Counted from the first letter of the stretch, positions 1 to 10,446 are shown. The stretch: 64,000 bases of DNA from Bacteroidia bacterium (GCA_030425505.1 JAUIAB010000007.1:56890-120889); one strand, 5' to 3'. Translations and numbers: made by a program. The notes: generated from the letters alone by a model not told the origin.

Positions 1-286
1 TAAAGTCAATATTCCCCTCTACTGAAAGACTTTTTATAAAAGATACCAACTTATCAATAGAACAACCCGTAGCTACATTAAAACTTGAATCGACTCCAAC
101 AATTAAGAAATAATTTTCTCTCCAAAGAAAGGCTCCTTTTAATGGTTTTTGGTGTGCTTCCCAAGTTGAAAGAAAAGATTCTATTTTTCTATTTAAAGAA
201 TAAATCTGTATATCCTCTAATTTTTTTTGAGCAGGATATACCCAAAGTTTAGCATCAGCAGGAAGGTCTTCAAAAGGTGTTATCAT
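1..286 (-). CDS. Conserved Bacteroidota protein, often labelled ABC transporter ATPase (3' part cut by window edge)
   Basis: An open frame begins at an ATG on the reverse strand (position 286) and runs off the left edge, giving 95 codons. It starts MITPFEDLPADAKLWVYPAQ. This resembles a short (about 160 residue) Bacteroidota protein that databases often call ABC transporter ATPase although no Walker motifs are visible. From memory of the family, it commonly follows the same pair of Fe-S proteins found here. It lies about 100 bp downstream of the CCG-domain protein and is probably the last gene of that transcript. Function unknown; the family assignment is from recall of the N-terminal sequence only. 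Confidence 0.6.
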   Translation of the reverse strand, partial: MITPFEDLPADAKLWVYPAQKKLEDIQIYSLNRKIESFLSTWEAHQKPLKGAFLWRENYFLIVGVDSSFNVATGCSIDKLVSFIKSLSVEGNIDF

Positions 287-387
287 AATTTTTTCAAAAT
301 ATAGAACCTACTTAGAAACTCTTTATTGTATTGCAAAGTTTCTAACTAGATATTAGAAATAACTAACTGGTTTTATCTTTTCCATAC

Positions 388-1173
388 TCATAATGACTCT
401 GAGATAGCAATTAGCTCTGCCAAATCCAAAACCTTAACACTATTTTCTTTTTCCTTATTTTTAACCCCATCAGAAAGCATAGTCATGCAAAAGGGACACC
501 CGGCAGCAACAACTTCTGCTTTTGTATCTATAGCCTCTTCTATTCGCTCAATATTCACCTCTTTTTCACCAGACTCAGCATCTTTGAACATTTGAGCGCC
601 TCCAGCACCACAGCATAAGCCTTTTGTCTTACACCTCTTCATCTCTACAAGATCAGCATCTAACGCCTCTATGAGATCTCTTGGAGCCTCATAGATATTA
701 TTTGCTCTGCCCAAGTAGCAAGAATCGTGATAGGTTATTTTTTTACCTTTAAACTCTCCACCTTTCACTTTTAGTTTTCCAGAAGCAATAAGCTCTTTTA
801 GGTATGAAGAATGATGGACTACATCATAATTACCTCCTAGCTCAGGATATTCGTTTTTAATTGTGTTAAAGCAGTGAGGGCAGGCTGTCACTATTTTTTT
901 AACTTCGTAGCTATTTAGTAGCTGAATATTGCTTAATGCCTGCATTTGGAATAAGAACTCATTCCCAGCTCTTCTAGCAGGATCTCCAGTGCATGATTCT
1001 TCTGGCCCCAAAACAGCAAACTTTACTCCTATCTTATTTAAGATCTTAATAAAAGCTATAGTTACTCTCTTGTATCGATCATCAAATGATCCTGCACAAC
1101 CTACCCAAAAAAGTATTTCTGGGTTTTCGCCCTTAGCTTTCATCTCTGCAATAGTCGGAACTTGCATTGTCAT
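388..1173 (-). CDS. CCG-domain (Fe-S)-binding protein, HdrD/LutA-like
   Basis: This 261-residue protein has the cysteine pattern of CCG domains, which bind a non-cubane or [4Fe-4S] cluster in heterodisulfide reductase subunit D/B and in lactate-utilisation proteins. Visible motifs are CAGSFDDR near the N-terminus, CPHCFNT near residue 98, CYLGR near 151, CCGAGGA near 187 and CPFCMTM near 225. It starts 23 bp after the stop of the membrane-bound ferredoxin-type protein upstream, so the two are likely co-transcribed and form one oxidoreductase. It probably takes electrons from the ferredoxin clusters of that partner; the substrate is unknown. No signal peptide, so it should act on the cytoplasmic face of the membrane. 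Confidence 0.85.
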   Translation of the reverse strand: MTMQVPTIAEMKAKGENPEILFWVGCAGSFDDRYKRVTIAFIKILNKIGVKFAVLGPEESCTGDPARRAGNEFLFQMQALSNIQLLNSYEVKKIVTACPHCFNTIKNEYPELGGNYDVVHHSSYLKELIASGKLKVKGGEFKGKKITYHDSCYLGRANNIYEAPRDLIEALDADLVEMKRCKTKGLCCGAGGAQMFKDAESGEKEVNIERIEEAIDTKAEVVAAGCPFCMTMLSDGVKNKEKENSVKVLDLAELIAISESL

Positions 1174-1196
1174 AATTTATTGATAATGAGTTTTTA

Positions 1197-2540
1197 TTAA
1201 TTATCCTGAGAAAGATCCTCACTCCATTTGAATCGCTCGGTTGGAGCAAAAGCCCAAGGAGCAGCATTATTTTCAATATTTGTAAACATGGCATTCCAAG
1301 CAGGAGGAGTTCCAGACTCTTCCATGGCAATATATCTTCTCAGTTGAAGAATAATGTCTAGCGGATCAATACTAACAGGGCAAGCTTCTACGCAAGCATT
1401 GCAGGTAGTACAAGCCATAAGCTCTTCCTTAGAAATATAATTTCCGTAAAGAATATTTTCTTCCTTATAACCCTCCTTTTTTTGGTCTATTTTTTTACCC
1501 ACCTCTTCAACCCGATCTCTGGTATCCATCATAATTTTTCTTGGTGAGAGCTTCTTGCCAGTAATGTTTGCTGGGCAAACAGCAGTACACCTTCCACATT
1601 CCGTGCAGCTATATGCGTCCATTAGGTTTTTCCAGGAAAGGTCAAAAATATCTTTTGCACCAAATGTTTCAACTTCCTGAGGAGTCTGTCCATCGTCTTG
1701 TTGCATACCTAGCATTATTTTGACTTCTTTCGTAACAGCATCCATATTTTGCATTTTTCCAACAGAACTACTTTTGGCAAAGTATGAGTTTGGAAATGCA
1801 AGAAAGATGTGTAAGTGTTTTGAGAAGGTTATATAAACTGCAAATGACAATATCCCTATAATATGCACCCACCAAGCAACACGCTCAACGATAATTAGTG
1901 CTGATGTATCTAAGCCACTAAAAATTGGGATGAAAAACTGGCTAATGGCAAAAGTACCTACCCGAGGATAATGAGAAGCAACATAGCTACTTTCTGCAAA
2001 TCTATTCTGAAGAATACTATCTGTTGCATTCATGGTGAAAAGTGCTAACATTAAAGCTACCTCCCAGATGAGAATAATATTAGCATCTTTTGTAGGCCAG
2101 CCTTTCATTTCTGGCTTTTTAAAACGGCTAATATTAAGGATATTTCTTCTAGTTAAGAATAGTACACAGCTTACTAAAACTCCAAGGGCAAGTATTTCAA
2201 AAAAGTTGATCAGAAATGGGTAAAATGATCCTAAGTAAGAAGAAAAAACTCTGTGGCTTCCAGTTATTCCGTCAATTACAATTTCAAGAACTTCTATGTT
2301 AATTAGCACAAAACCTATGTATATGATTAAGTGCATTATGCCAACTAAAGGCTTATCAAACATCTTCTTTTGCCCAAAAGCCAGCAGAAGGGTCGTTTTC
2401 CAACCTCCTATTTTATCTTTATCAATACCCTTTTTCCCAAGAAGTATATTTCTTTTGATAAACTTAAACCTTTTGAAGATTATCCAGGTAGCAACGATAA
2501 GAGTTCCTAAAAAAAGTGCTTGTTGTATCCAGTTTACCAT
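1197..2540 (-). CDS. Membrane-anchored ferredoxin-type protein (NarI-like membrane domain plus HdrC-like clusters)
   Basis: A 447-residue protein. The first 260 or so residues contain about five hydrophobic segments with spaced histidines, as in NarI/DsrM-like cytochrome b membrane domains. The C-terminal half has two classic [4Fe-4S] motifs, CTECGRCTAVCP (near 310) and CTTCNACVEACP (near 370). The architecture matches DsrK/HdrC-type fusions that connect the quinone pool to a CCG-domain partner, here the next gene downstream. First gene of the apparent operon 1197, 388, 1. It could alternatively be described simply as an (Fe-S)-binding protein; the electron donor and acceptor cannot be read from the sequence. 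Confidence 0.8.
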   Translation of the reverse strand: MVNWIQQALFLGTLIVATWIIFKRFKFIKRNILLGKKGIDKDKIGGWKTTLLLAFGQKKMFDKPLVGIMHLIIYIGFVLINIEVLEIVIDGITGSHRVFSSYLGSFYPFLINFFEILALGVLVSCVLFLTRRNILNISRFKKPEMKGWPTKDANIILIWEVALMLALFTMNATDSILQNRFAESSYVASHYPRVGTFAISQFFIPIFSGLDTSALIIVERVAWWVHIIGILSFAVYITFSKHLHIFLAFPNSYFAKSSSVGKMQNMDAVTKEVKIMLGMQQDDGQTPQEVETFGAKDIFDLSWKNLMDAYSCTECGRCTAVCPANITGKKLSPRKIMMDTRDRVEEVGKKIDQKKEGYKEENILYGNYISKEELMACTTCNACVEACPVSIDPLDIILQLRRYIAMEESGTPPAWNAMFTNIENNAAPWAFAPTERFKWSEDLSQDN

Positions 2541-2719
2541 GTTAAAAAATCAGTCATCAACTATACAAGTGATCATCGGTACTATTTGTTTCCTAATGAT
2601 TGTAAGTAAGTATTTTAGAATTTACTTTATTCCAAAAATATTTGCCAATATATCAACTTTATTAAACAAAAGAGAGTACCATTATCTAAAATTAGAGTAC
2701 GCTTTAACTACGCTTAACC

Positions 2720-4387
2720 TTAGGCATTACTACTGTTCTGTTTTATTTCCATATACCTATTAATCAACTGATTAGTAGAAGAATCATGCGAACTAATTGG
2801 TTTTGAATCCTTTAATTCACTTAAAACATCCCCCGCTAGCTGTTTTCCAAGTTCTACCCCCCACTGGTCAAAGCTGTAAATATTCCAAAGAATACCCTGA
2901 ACAAAAATCTTATGCTCATACATGGCAATAAGGCTTCCAAGAGTTTTAGGGGTTATTTTTTCTAAAAGAATAGTATTGCTGGGTTTATTTCCTTCAAATA
3001 CTTTGAAAGGATATATTCTTTCAATTTCTTCCTCTGTTTTCCCAAAGCCTTCTAATTCTTTCTTAACCTCTTCTGCTGTTTTGCCTTTCATCAAAGCTTC
3101 TGTTTGGGCAAAGAAATTAGCCATTAGAATATCGTGATGCTCTCCAATGGGGTTGTGGGACTTTATAGGGGCAATAAAATCACATGGAATAAGTTTTGTT
3201 CCTTGGTGAATCAGTTGAAAGAATGCGTGCTGCCCATTTGTTCCAGGCTCACCCCAAACAATAGAGCTGGTCTGGTAATTGACAGAATTTCCTTCTCGAT
3301 CCACACTTTTTCCATTACTTTCCATCACTCCCTGTTGCAGGTAAGCTGGAAGTAGAGAAAGATACTCATCATAAGGGATAACAGCCTCTGTCTCCGCCTC
3401 AAAAAAGTTGGTATACCAAATGCCAATTAACCCAAGGATAATGGGAATGTTTTTTTCGAAAGGCGCTGACTTAAAGTGCACATCCATTTCATGAGCTCCT
3501 TGCAAAAGCTCTTCAAAGCCATCATAACCAATAGCACAAGCTATAGAAAGACCTATTGCTGACCATAAAGAAAATCTACCTCCTACCCAGTCCCAAAAAA
3601 CGAACATATTTTCAGGAGCAATTCCAAACTCAACTACTTTTTCTTTATTAGTAGATATAGCCACAAAGTGTGATGCCAAAAACTGCTCTTCTTTCGCTTG
3701 GTTGAGAAACCAACTTCTGGCACTCCCTGCATTAGTCATGGTTTCTTGGGTAGTAAATGACTTTGACGAAATGATAAAAAGCGTTGTTTCTGGGTCTAAA
3801 CTTTTAAGAACCTCAGATACATTCGTCCCATCTACATTAGAAACAAAGTGAAATTGAAGATTCGATTTTTGATACGGCTTTAGCGACTGGATAACCATTT
3901 TTGGTCCCAAGTCTGAGCCTCCTATGCCTATGTTGACAACATCTGTAATTTTCTTTCCCGTGTAGCCCTTCCATTCTCCTGAAATCAACTTTTCAGAGAA
4001 CTCCTTCATTTGAGCCTGAACTCTTTTGATCTTAGGAAGGATGTCTTCCCCATTCACAAAAATAGATTTAGAAGATCTATCGCGAAGAGCAACATGAAGT
4101 ACAGCTCTATTTTCTGTCTCATTAATTTTAGAACCTGAAAACATAGAAGAAATTGCTTCTTCCAGCTTCATTTCCTTTGCTAAGTCAATAAGAAGATCTC
4201 TTGTTTTATTGGAAATTAAATTTTTAGAATAATCGATAAAAAACGCATTGAAACTTATGGAAAAATCAGTAGCTCTATCAGGGTTTTGAGCAAACTCTTC
4301 TCTCAACTTTAAGTTTTGTATTTCCGAAAAATGATTTTTCAGCTTTTCCCAGGAAACAGTTTCTATTGGATTTATTTTTTTTATCAT
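2720..4387 (-). CDS. pgi: Glucose-6-phosphate isomerase
   Basis: A 555-residue protein of normal family length that interconverts glucose-6-phosphate and fructose-6-phosphate in cytosolic glycolysis and gluconeogenesis. It carries the family signatures: [12 protein letters not shown] near residue 150, [15 protein letters not shown] near 265, [18 protein letters not shown] near 380 with the catalytic glutamate and histidine, and the C-terminal [14 protein letters not shown] signature with the catalytic lysine. The ATG start at 4387 fits the family N-terminus and faces a divergent gene with about 70 bp between. No truncation or frame problem seen. Confidence 0.97.
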   Translation of the reverse strand: MIKKINPIETVSWEKLKNHFSEIQNLKLREEFAQNPDRATDFSISFNAFFIDYSKNLISNKTRDLLIDLAKEMKLEEAISSMFSGSKINETENRAVLHVALRDRSSKSIFVNGEDILPKIKRVQAQMKEFSEKLISGEWKGYTGKKITDVVNIGIGGSDLGPKMVIQSLKPYQKSNLQFHFVSNVDGTNVSEVLKSLDPETTLFIISSKSFTTQETMTNAGSARSWFLNQAKEEQFLASHFVAISTNKEKVVEFGIAPENMFVFWDWVGGRFSLWSAIGLSIACAIGYDGFEELLQGAHEMDVHFKSAPFEKNIPIILGLIGIWYTNFFEAETEAVIPYDEYLSLLPAYLQQGVMESNGKSVDREGNSVNYQTSSIVWGEPGTNGQHAFFQLIHQGTKLIPCDFIAPIKSHNPIGEHHDILMANFFAQTEALMKGKTAEEVKKELEGFGKTEEEIERIYPFKVFEGNKPSNTILLEKITPKTLGSLIAMYEHKIFVQGILWNIYSFDQWGVELGKQLAGDVLSELKDSKPISSHDSSTNQLINRYMEIKQNSSNA

Positions 4388-4456
4388 AATCTTCCGAAAG
4401 ACAACGAAGCAAAATTATGTACATTCGTTTAATTCAACTTAAAATAATTGTTTTTA

Positions 4457-5722
4457 ATGATTGATAGATCTACAGCACCTGACTTTAAGACTTTTTCAGA
4501 TTTTGACTTACAAAAACCAGAAAAATACCAACTAAATAACAACATTAAATTATATGGTTTTAAGAATACTTCTCAGCCCATTTTAGGAGTTCAGCTAATC
4601 TTCAAAGCGGGGAAGTGGTATGAAAAAAATAGTGGAGCTGCATCATTGCTATCTGCTTGGCTGCCAACAGGTACAAAAAAATTGAATAGCAATGAGATTG
4701 ATGAGTACTTTGAGTATCATGGGGCATTTAAAAGCTTCAGTGCAGACAATGATTTTTTTAGTATAGAGTTTTATTGCCCTAAAAGGCATTTTACTAAAAT
4801 TATTAGTCTCATACATGAAATTTTAACTGAGCCTTCTTTTTCTCAAATAGAGTTTGGATTACTCCAAAAAATTTGGGTAGAAAAGCTAAAGATCAATTTA
4901 GAAAAAACCAGCAATGAGGCCAGAGTTCTTTTTAAGAAGAATTTATTTGGAGAAGATCACCCTTATGGGAAGTCTTTAATGCCAAGTATAGTGGAAAACT
5001 TTAATTCCATTTCAGCTGAAGAGCATTATAATTCTTTTATAAAGAATAAGCCCTTCGATGTTTTATTAATAGGAGATTACGATCAAGAAACTGTCAATGA
5101 AATAAATTCTGAATTTGGCTCAATACATATTGAAGCGAATGGATCTCGACCATTTATACCCAATTTAGATAAAGAAACTGGCTTGTTTTATAAGGAAAGA
5201 GAAAACGCACTGCAAACCTCGATAAGATCTGGCAATACTCTTTTCAATATAGAAAGTGAAGACAAGATACCTTTTGAAGTAACGAATACCATTTTTGGCG
5301 GGTATTTTGGATCAAGGTTGATGAAAAATATTCGAGAGGATAAAGGATATACCTATGGGATAAACTCCACTATTTCATTTTCTCAGAATGCAGGCTTTTT
5401 CTGCATTAGTACAGATGTGATCAAAGAAAAAAGAGAAAATACGTTAAGTGAAATTAATAAGGAAATAGACCTATTATGCGAAGAGCTTGTTTCTTCCAAA
5501 GAACTAGAAAGGGTAAAAAATTATCTCGCAGGAAGCTATATCAGATCTATACAATCTCCTTTTGCCTTAGCACAATACTTCAAAACTATTCACTATTTTG
5601 ATCTTCCTGAGAATTATTTTGATACCTACATCAGTAAAATTCAAAGTGTAACTCCATCGCAAGTACAAGAAATGGCAAATAAACATTTAAAAGAAGGTCG
5701 TGTTACGGTGATGGTGGGGTAG
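4457..5722 (+). CDS. M16 (insulinase-like) peptidase family protein, apparently non-catalytic
   Basis: A 421-residue protein of the Bacteroidota M16 family, recognised by its N-terminal MIDRSTAPDF-type start and two consecutive M16 halves (PF00675-like, then PF05193-like, with GGYFGSRLMKNIREDKGYTYG in the second half at residues near 275). The zinc-binding HxxEH motif expected near residue 60 is absent: the position reads ASLLSAWLPTGT. Proteins of this kind usually form the non-catalytic partner of an active M16 subunit, but no active partner is next to it here. I chose the ATG at 4457 over an in-frame TTG nine bases upstream because it gives the usual family start. Divergent from pgi. Confidence 0.85.
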   Translation: MIDRSTAPDFKTFSDFDLQKPEKYQLNNNIKLYGFKNTSQPILGVQLIFKAGKWYEKNSGAASLLSAWLPTGTKKLNSNEIDEYFEYHGAFKSFSADNDFFSIEFYCPKRHFTKIISLIHEILTEPSFSQIEFGLLQKIWVEKLKINLEKTSNEARVLFKKNLFGEDHPYGKSLMPSIVENFNSISAEEHYNSFIKNKPFDVLLIGDYDQETVNEINSEFGSIHIEANGSRPFIPNLDKETGLFYKERENALQTSIRSGNTLFNIESEDKIPFEVTNTIFGGYFGSRLMKNIREDKGYTYGINSTISFSQNAGFFCISTDVIKEKRENTLSEINKEIDLLCEELVSSKELERVKNYLAGSYIRSIQSPFALAQYFKTIHYFDLPENYFDTYISKIQSVTPSQVQEMANKHLKEGRVTVMVG

Positions 5723-5763
5723 TTTTTTAGCTATTTTGCAAATTGGATTATACGCAAGATGCC

Positions 5764-8514
5764 TTATACTTTTTTTTCTGCTGGCAGAGTATTATCCTTT
5801 ACCCACTTATTCCAAGCTTTCTCCCATATTTTAGAAATGTATATATCTAAATATGCTTTCTTTACACTTGATGGTATATTATTAGTAAGCATTTTTTCTA
5901 ATTCATTCTTTAATTTTTTAGAGTTATAGAATTTTTTATAATAAAAACAAGTTGCATACTCAGTAATCCAGATAGCATCAAATTTATCATAATTAAACTC
6001 ATCCAGGTTTAATAACCACTCATAATAAGCGCTAAAGCTGCTGATTTTTTCAAAGTCAGATTCTTGTAGTTTTTTATCAAATGCAAAATTTAAGTTTATA
6101 AAACTATCTAACGTATGATTTCTTTCTGCATTTACTCCCAAAAACGGTGCATTTACTTTTCTAAATTCAACACTAATAATATACTTTTTAGCTAACTCAT
6201 ATAGATCCTTCTGATTGTGTTTAATAATACCATTTATTGTAGCCCTATAATATAACTCAAAGTGGAACTTACAACTCATTGCTTCTTCTATCTTACCACC
6301 AAAATAGTTTTTATATTCTTCATTCCTTATGATAGAAATAAAGTCAATTAACCTTTCAGGTTTTAAGCTGCCTAGTTGCTTATTATCAAAATAATGTTTT
6401 CGAAATAAAATTTTAAGTTGAGAAAACTCAGATTCACCCAACTCTACCTCAGTTTTAATATTTTTAAACGAAAGAATAATACTATCAAGCAGAAAATAGT
6501 TGAGATATTTTTTTTCATTAGATAGGTATATTGATACTAGTTTGTGTAAATAAGATGAATCTACACTACTTGCTACAGTACTAAAAAAAATTCCAATATG
6601 CTTTAAATCGTGCCCTTCCAAAAAATCCTCCTCTTCAAGAAGGTATATTAACTTTTCTGATATAATATTTTTGTAGCTGTTTTCGAAGCTTGTTATTGAG
6701 ACGACTGTTACTATGTTACATAGTATTCTAATATAATTACTTTTGAATAGTGCTTTTTCACTTCCACCTTTAGTAGAAAACAATTTAAAGCTTTCAAAAA
6801 AGTTGTTTATGGCTTTTTTTATATTAAGCTTGCTGTTTTTGACAGATCTGTATGAAATTTGAGATAGTCTATATCTGTTGAAGTATTTTCTTATATCATC
6901 CGTTTCAGCATAGCGAATTATGAAAGCTAACTGATCATCATTTATATACTTCAGTCGACTCCCCCCCTTTTCTGTAATAGCGTGACAAGCTAATACTCCT
7001 TCAGTATATCGGCTAATTAGTTTATTGAAGTTATGAAAATGTTCAAAGAAAATATAAGTGGAATTTAGAAACTCAATAAACTCATCAAAAGCTAGTATTA
7101 AACTCTCTATATTACTGTTTTGACTTATCCCTCCCTTCAATTGCAAATAATAATGTTCCGTGATTTTTATCAAAGCATCATTTATTTTTTCATTACTATG
7201 ATGATAAAACAGCCCTTTTTTTATCCAAGTAATGTAGTCTTTAGTTTCAGATGACTCGAGTTCATTTAACTTACTATTACCCCCTGTTTCTTTTATATCA
7301 TTTCTGATTCTTATTGTATTATCATCGTTGGCATAAAGAAAACTATCTTCTAATTTCAGTAGATTGTATAGTGCAATAAATGCTGAAATTTTTAAGTCTG
7401 ACTCTATTGATAAATTGTATGCTTTCAATAAATATTTTGCACTAAGTGTAAATTCAAATAGTCTATAGCTTACAAATGCATACTTTAAGAGCTTCTTTAT
7501 ATTTGAACTATTTATTTGAATTTTTTCAAAACAATCAATATAACGGTAAGTATCACAAAGAAATTTGATGTCTTCATCTATCAGATCAGGGCTTATTACT
7601 TTAATTTTTTTATGTGATATATTGTGGTGACTGACACAAAATATTTTATTTAATTTTAAGCTTTTTAGGATAAATGCTATTTTATTTTGATAATCTGGAA
7701 GCGATAGAATCTTTTGATCTGTTATTACATCTTCTGTAACTTTTTGAATCAAACTAACAAGTTCTTCATTATTAGTATATAAAGTACCTAAATAATAATA
7801 AGAGTTTCCTTTACCTCTAGTTTTGAAAGGGTATTGATTTACAAGTAAATGTAATGGATAAAAACCCACTTCTTTATGGAGTTTTGAAATAGCTTCATAT
7901 GTCTGGTCTAATATGTGAGCTTTGCTGTTTATTGTAAATACAGAGTTTATATCTAAATCATAAGAAGCTTCAAATGGTAGTTTATTGATAATATCTTTAA
8001 ATCCTTTCTCTTTGAGTTTTTCATAGGGTGGAACGTATAAATCTCTAATTAAACTACAAAATTCAGCAACATTATTTCTTATACTACTGTACACTCTTAA
8101 GTCTTCCCCCAGGTTGCCAATAGCTTCAGTAGGAACTTTTTTAATGCGAGCATTTAGATCAGAGTGTTTCTTATCCCAATAGATACATTTATCTACGATA
8201 TCTTCTTCACTATAAACCTTTGTTTCAGGAAGTACTATTGGCTGTATTCTTTCTTTGAAATTTTCATCTTTATAAACTTCAAGAACTTCATACATACAGT
8301 TTCTAGATCGGAAATAACTTTCACTAATCACCATAATGACTGCGTCAGTTGTTCTAATCCCTTTCATAAACTCTTTGAAACTATCTTTATAAGAAACCTC
8401 TCGGTTATCTCTTATAAGTTCAATATCGATTTCACCAAAAGCTTCATCAATTTCATTAACATATGAGGCATCACTTTCAGCCTGACAATATGATAGAAAT
8501 ATTGTTTTTTTCAT
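5764..8514 (-). CDS. TIR-domain protein with large uncharacterised helical C-terminal region
   Basis: A 916-residue protein. Residues 1-130 are a TIR domain: KTIFLSYCQAESD start, a central SDAVIMVIS-like strand (TTDAVIMVISESYF), and S-x2-Y-x2-S-x2-C-x2-E ending at Glu76, the position of the catalytic glutamate in NAD-cleaving TIR domains. The remaining 780 residues are lysine, asparagine and phenylalanine rich and predicted helical by eye; I see no P-loop, so it is not an obvious STAND or NLR protein, and I recognise no other domain. TIR NADases commonly act in anti-phage defence by NAD depletion; that role here is inference. It stands alone between housekeeping-type genes and is more AT-rich than they are, which suggests acquisition. 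The tail could be a sensor or repeat domain. Confidence 0.8.
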   Translation of the reverse strand: MKKTIFLSYCQAESDASYVNEIDEAFGEIDIELIRDNREVSYKDSFKEFMKGIRTTDAVIMVISESYFRSRNCMYEVLEVYKDENFKERIQPIVLPETKVYSEEDIVDKCIYWDKKHSDLNARIKKVPTEAIGNLGEDLRVYSSIRNNVAEFCSLIRDLYVPPYEKLKEKGFKDIINKLPFEASYDLDINSVFTINSKAHILDQTYEAISKLHKEVGFYPLHLLVNQYPFKTRGKGNSYYYLGTLYTNNEELVSLIQKVTEDVITDQKILSLPDYQNKIAFILKSLKLNKIFCVSHHNISHKKIKVISPDLIDEDIKFLCDTYRYIDCFEKIQINSSNIKKLLKYAFVSYRLFEFTLSAKYLLKAYNLSIESDLKISAFIALYNLLKLEDSFLYANDDNTIRIRNDIKETGGNSKLNELESSETKDYITWIKKGLFYHHSNEKINDALIKITEHYYLQLKGGISQNSNIESLILAFDEFIEFLNSTYIFFEHFHNFNKLISRYTEGVLACHAITEKGGSRLKYINDDQLAFIIRYAETDDIRKYFNRYRLSQISYRSVKNSKLNIKKAINNFFESFKLFSTKGGSEKALFKSNYIRILCNIVTVVSITSFENSYKNIISEKLIYLLEEEDFLEGHDLKHIGIFFSTVASSVDSSYLHKLVSIYLSNEKKYLNYFLLDSIILSFKNIKTEVELGESEFSQLKILFRKHYFDNKQLGSLKPERLIDFISIIRNEEYKNYFGGKIEEAMSCKFHFELYYRATINGIIKHNQKDLYELAKKYIISVEFRKVNAPFLGVNAERNHTLDSFINLNFAFDKKLQESDFEKISSFSAYYEWLLNLDEFNYDKFDAIWITEYATCFYYKKFYNSKKLKNELEKMLTNNIPSSVKKAYLDIYISKIWEKAWNKWVKDNTLPAEKKV

Positions 8515-8622
8515 ACTTTACAATTTAAATTTAATACATTTTTAAACTGTCCAGTTTTTCGGGAAGCTTACAGCTTGGTGCGAATAATTTTTTTCAAAAA
8601 ATAAGTTTTGTAATTAAGAAGG

Positions 8623-10179
8623 CTATAATTTAAGTCTCAAAAATCCTGTAGCAAAAGAAATTGTACTTCCACCTTTTAGGTTAGCTAAATAGGTGGTGAC
8701 ATCTCTTGTCGCTATTCCTGCTTCATAAAACCCTCTTCTCGCCAAATAGGTTATACCAATAGGAAAGTTGATTTTTGAATCATTATTCCCTCCAAAGTTA
8801 ACGCCAGTAGATACTTTAATTGTTTTGCTAGGTCTAAAGTCTCCTCCGATAGCAACTAAAGTGTTATCTAAGTTTCCTGCCACTTTGTTTCGAGGTATAA
8901 TTAGGTCAAATCCGAAATGAACTGTTCTGAAATATTCATAGCTCGCTCCAAATCTGAGAACGCTCGGTAGCTCAACTTTTATTTCATTACTTCCCTCCCA
9001 TTCAAAAGGCGATTTATCTCCAAGAAACTGAAAGTCCTCGTCTTCACCTGATAAAATGTTATAGTTATTTAATCCTTGACCTGAAAACTCTTTCAGATGC
9101 CCATCGGCAACTTTGTAAACATTACCATCCCAGGTTAACTTGCCAATATTTGTCATAGAGAAGCCAAGGTATAAGTTTCGCTTAATTACAGCTGTAAAGC
9201 CAATATCAAAGCCAAAACCACTACCACTCTTTTCTGGAAAAACTAGAGTTTGAAGTAAGGTAGCATCATCTGACCCTTTGAATGTAGGGTTGCTAATTTC
9301 TGCATCATCCCCAAAGTCTAAGCCAAAGGTTGGTGAAACTGCAATATTTGAAAGAGGTAGGCTGTTATTTTCTGCTTCTAAATCAATAAGAAGTAATCCT
9401 CGAATCAACTTAACTCCTGCCCCAACAAATATGGAAACATCGTAGTTTTCAAGTACCTGTTGACCATAGCTTAGATTATACTCTCTGAACCAAGAACTTG
9501 ATATTCTAGATCCATTCAATATTTCTCCGTATGTTTTAGCATTATCTTCATTTTCATAAAACCCATCAACAATGTTATTATATTGATTTTCTGTAAGTGG
9601 AGGAAGCCCCTCATTCCCTGGATATAATGGGTTTTGTATTATTTCTCCATTTGCTAATCTCAGCTGAGGGAAATAACCCGAGGCATAACCTAAAAAAGCT
9701 ATTTCTGAAGCATTTCTATTTATTCTGGCAAAAAGCTGCATCCTATCTCTTACACTAAAAGCAAAAGCACCGCCTCCAAGCTTTTTAGGAAGACGAAAGC
9801 TATACCCAATAAGCATAGCATCAACATTTAGAGAAAGATTTGTTCCTGCGACCTTATTAGCCGCCTCCCATTTATCTTCAAAGGAAAATTGATTTTTAGA
9901 AGACTTGAAAATCGCATCAAACGTTTCTTTTCTGTCTAGTGCTTCTGAGAAAAAAGTTACATTTGACTCCAGAAAACCAACTGTGAACTTTGGTTCTTTA
10001 AAGCTTTTTTTGAAACCCAAATTAGCAGGATTTATGCCTATTGCCTGATAGTCCGTAGCAAAAGTTGTGGCTACCCCTCCCCTACCTGTAGCTGTAAACA
10101 CACTCATCTCTAGTTGAGCTATACTATTAGTAGACCAACATAAAGTTGCTATTATGGCAATAAAAAAACTCCGCTTCAC
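8623..10179 (-). CDS. DUF5723-type outer-membrane beta-barrel protein
   Basis: A 518-residue secreted protein with signal peptide (SFFIAIIATLCWSTNSIAQ) followed by ATGRGGVATTFATDYQAIGINPANLG, the characteristic N-terminus of DUF5723/PorV- or FadL-like barrels of Bacteroidota. The rest alternates short hydrophobic strands with turns and ends in a strand with a terminal hydrophobic residue pattern (ATGFLRLKL), as expected of a barrel. Probable role is an outer-membrane protein of unknown cargo. Single gene; the neighbours give no functional clue. Confidence 0.75.
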   Translation of the reverse strand: MKRSFFIAIIATLCWSTNSIAQLEMSVFTATGRGGVATTFATDYQAIGINPANLGFKKSFKEPKFTVGFLESNVTFFSEALDRKETFDAIFKSSKNQFSFEDKWEAANKVAGTNLSLNVDAMLIGYSFRLPKKLGGGAFAFSVRDRMQLFARINRNASEIAFLGYASGYFPQLRLANGEIIQNPLYPGNEGLPPLTENQYNNIVDGFYENEDNAKTYGEILNGSRISSSWFREYNLSYGQQVLENYDVSIFVGAGVKLIRGLLLIDLEAENNSLPLSNIAVSPTFGLDFGDDAEISNPTFKGSDDATLLQTLVFPEKSGSGFGFDIGFTAVIKRNLYLGFSMTNIGKLTWDGNVYKVADGHLKEFSGQGLNNYNILSGEDEDFQFLGDKSPFEWEGSNEIKVELPSVLRFGASYEYFRTVHFGFDLIIPRNKVAGNLDNTLVAIGGDFRPSKTIKVSTGVNFGGNNDSKINFPIGITYLARRGFYEAGIATRDVTTYLANLKGGSTISFATGFLRLKL

Positions 10180-10446
10180 TATCGAAAATTGACTTTAATA
10201 TAAAATTAACTTATTTCTATGCTAGAAAAAATACATTTACCCTATTTTGAATATAATTTTGAGGCAACTTTATTAGAAGCACTATCAGGTATTTGTTTAT
10301 CCATTGCAAAACACATCTTTTAATAATGGATATTAACGCACTCAATATAAAGAAGAATTTGACTTAGAGATTTTTATTCATATTTAGTGATGTTCTTTAT
10401 TCTTACTTTAGATTTGCTTATATAAAACAGTATTATTCGGCTACTG

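Noticed and set aside
2296..2763. 155-codon forward ORF opposite the Fe-S protein
   Set aside because: Antisense to a well-supported gene and without domain features.
10219..10323. 34-codon ORF starting MLEKIHLPYFEYNF before the GGGPS gene
   Set aside because: Plausible-looking start, but very short, no family recognised, and no second part in another frame could be joined to it.
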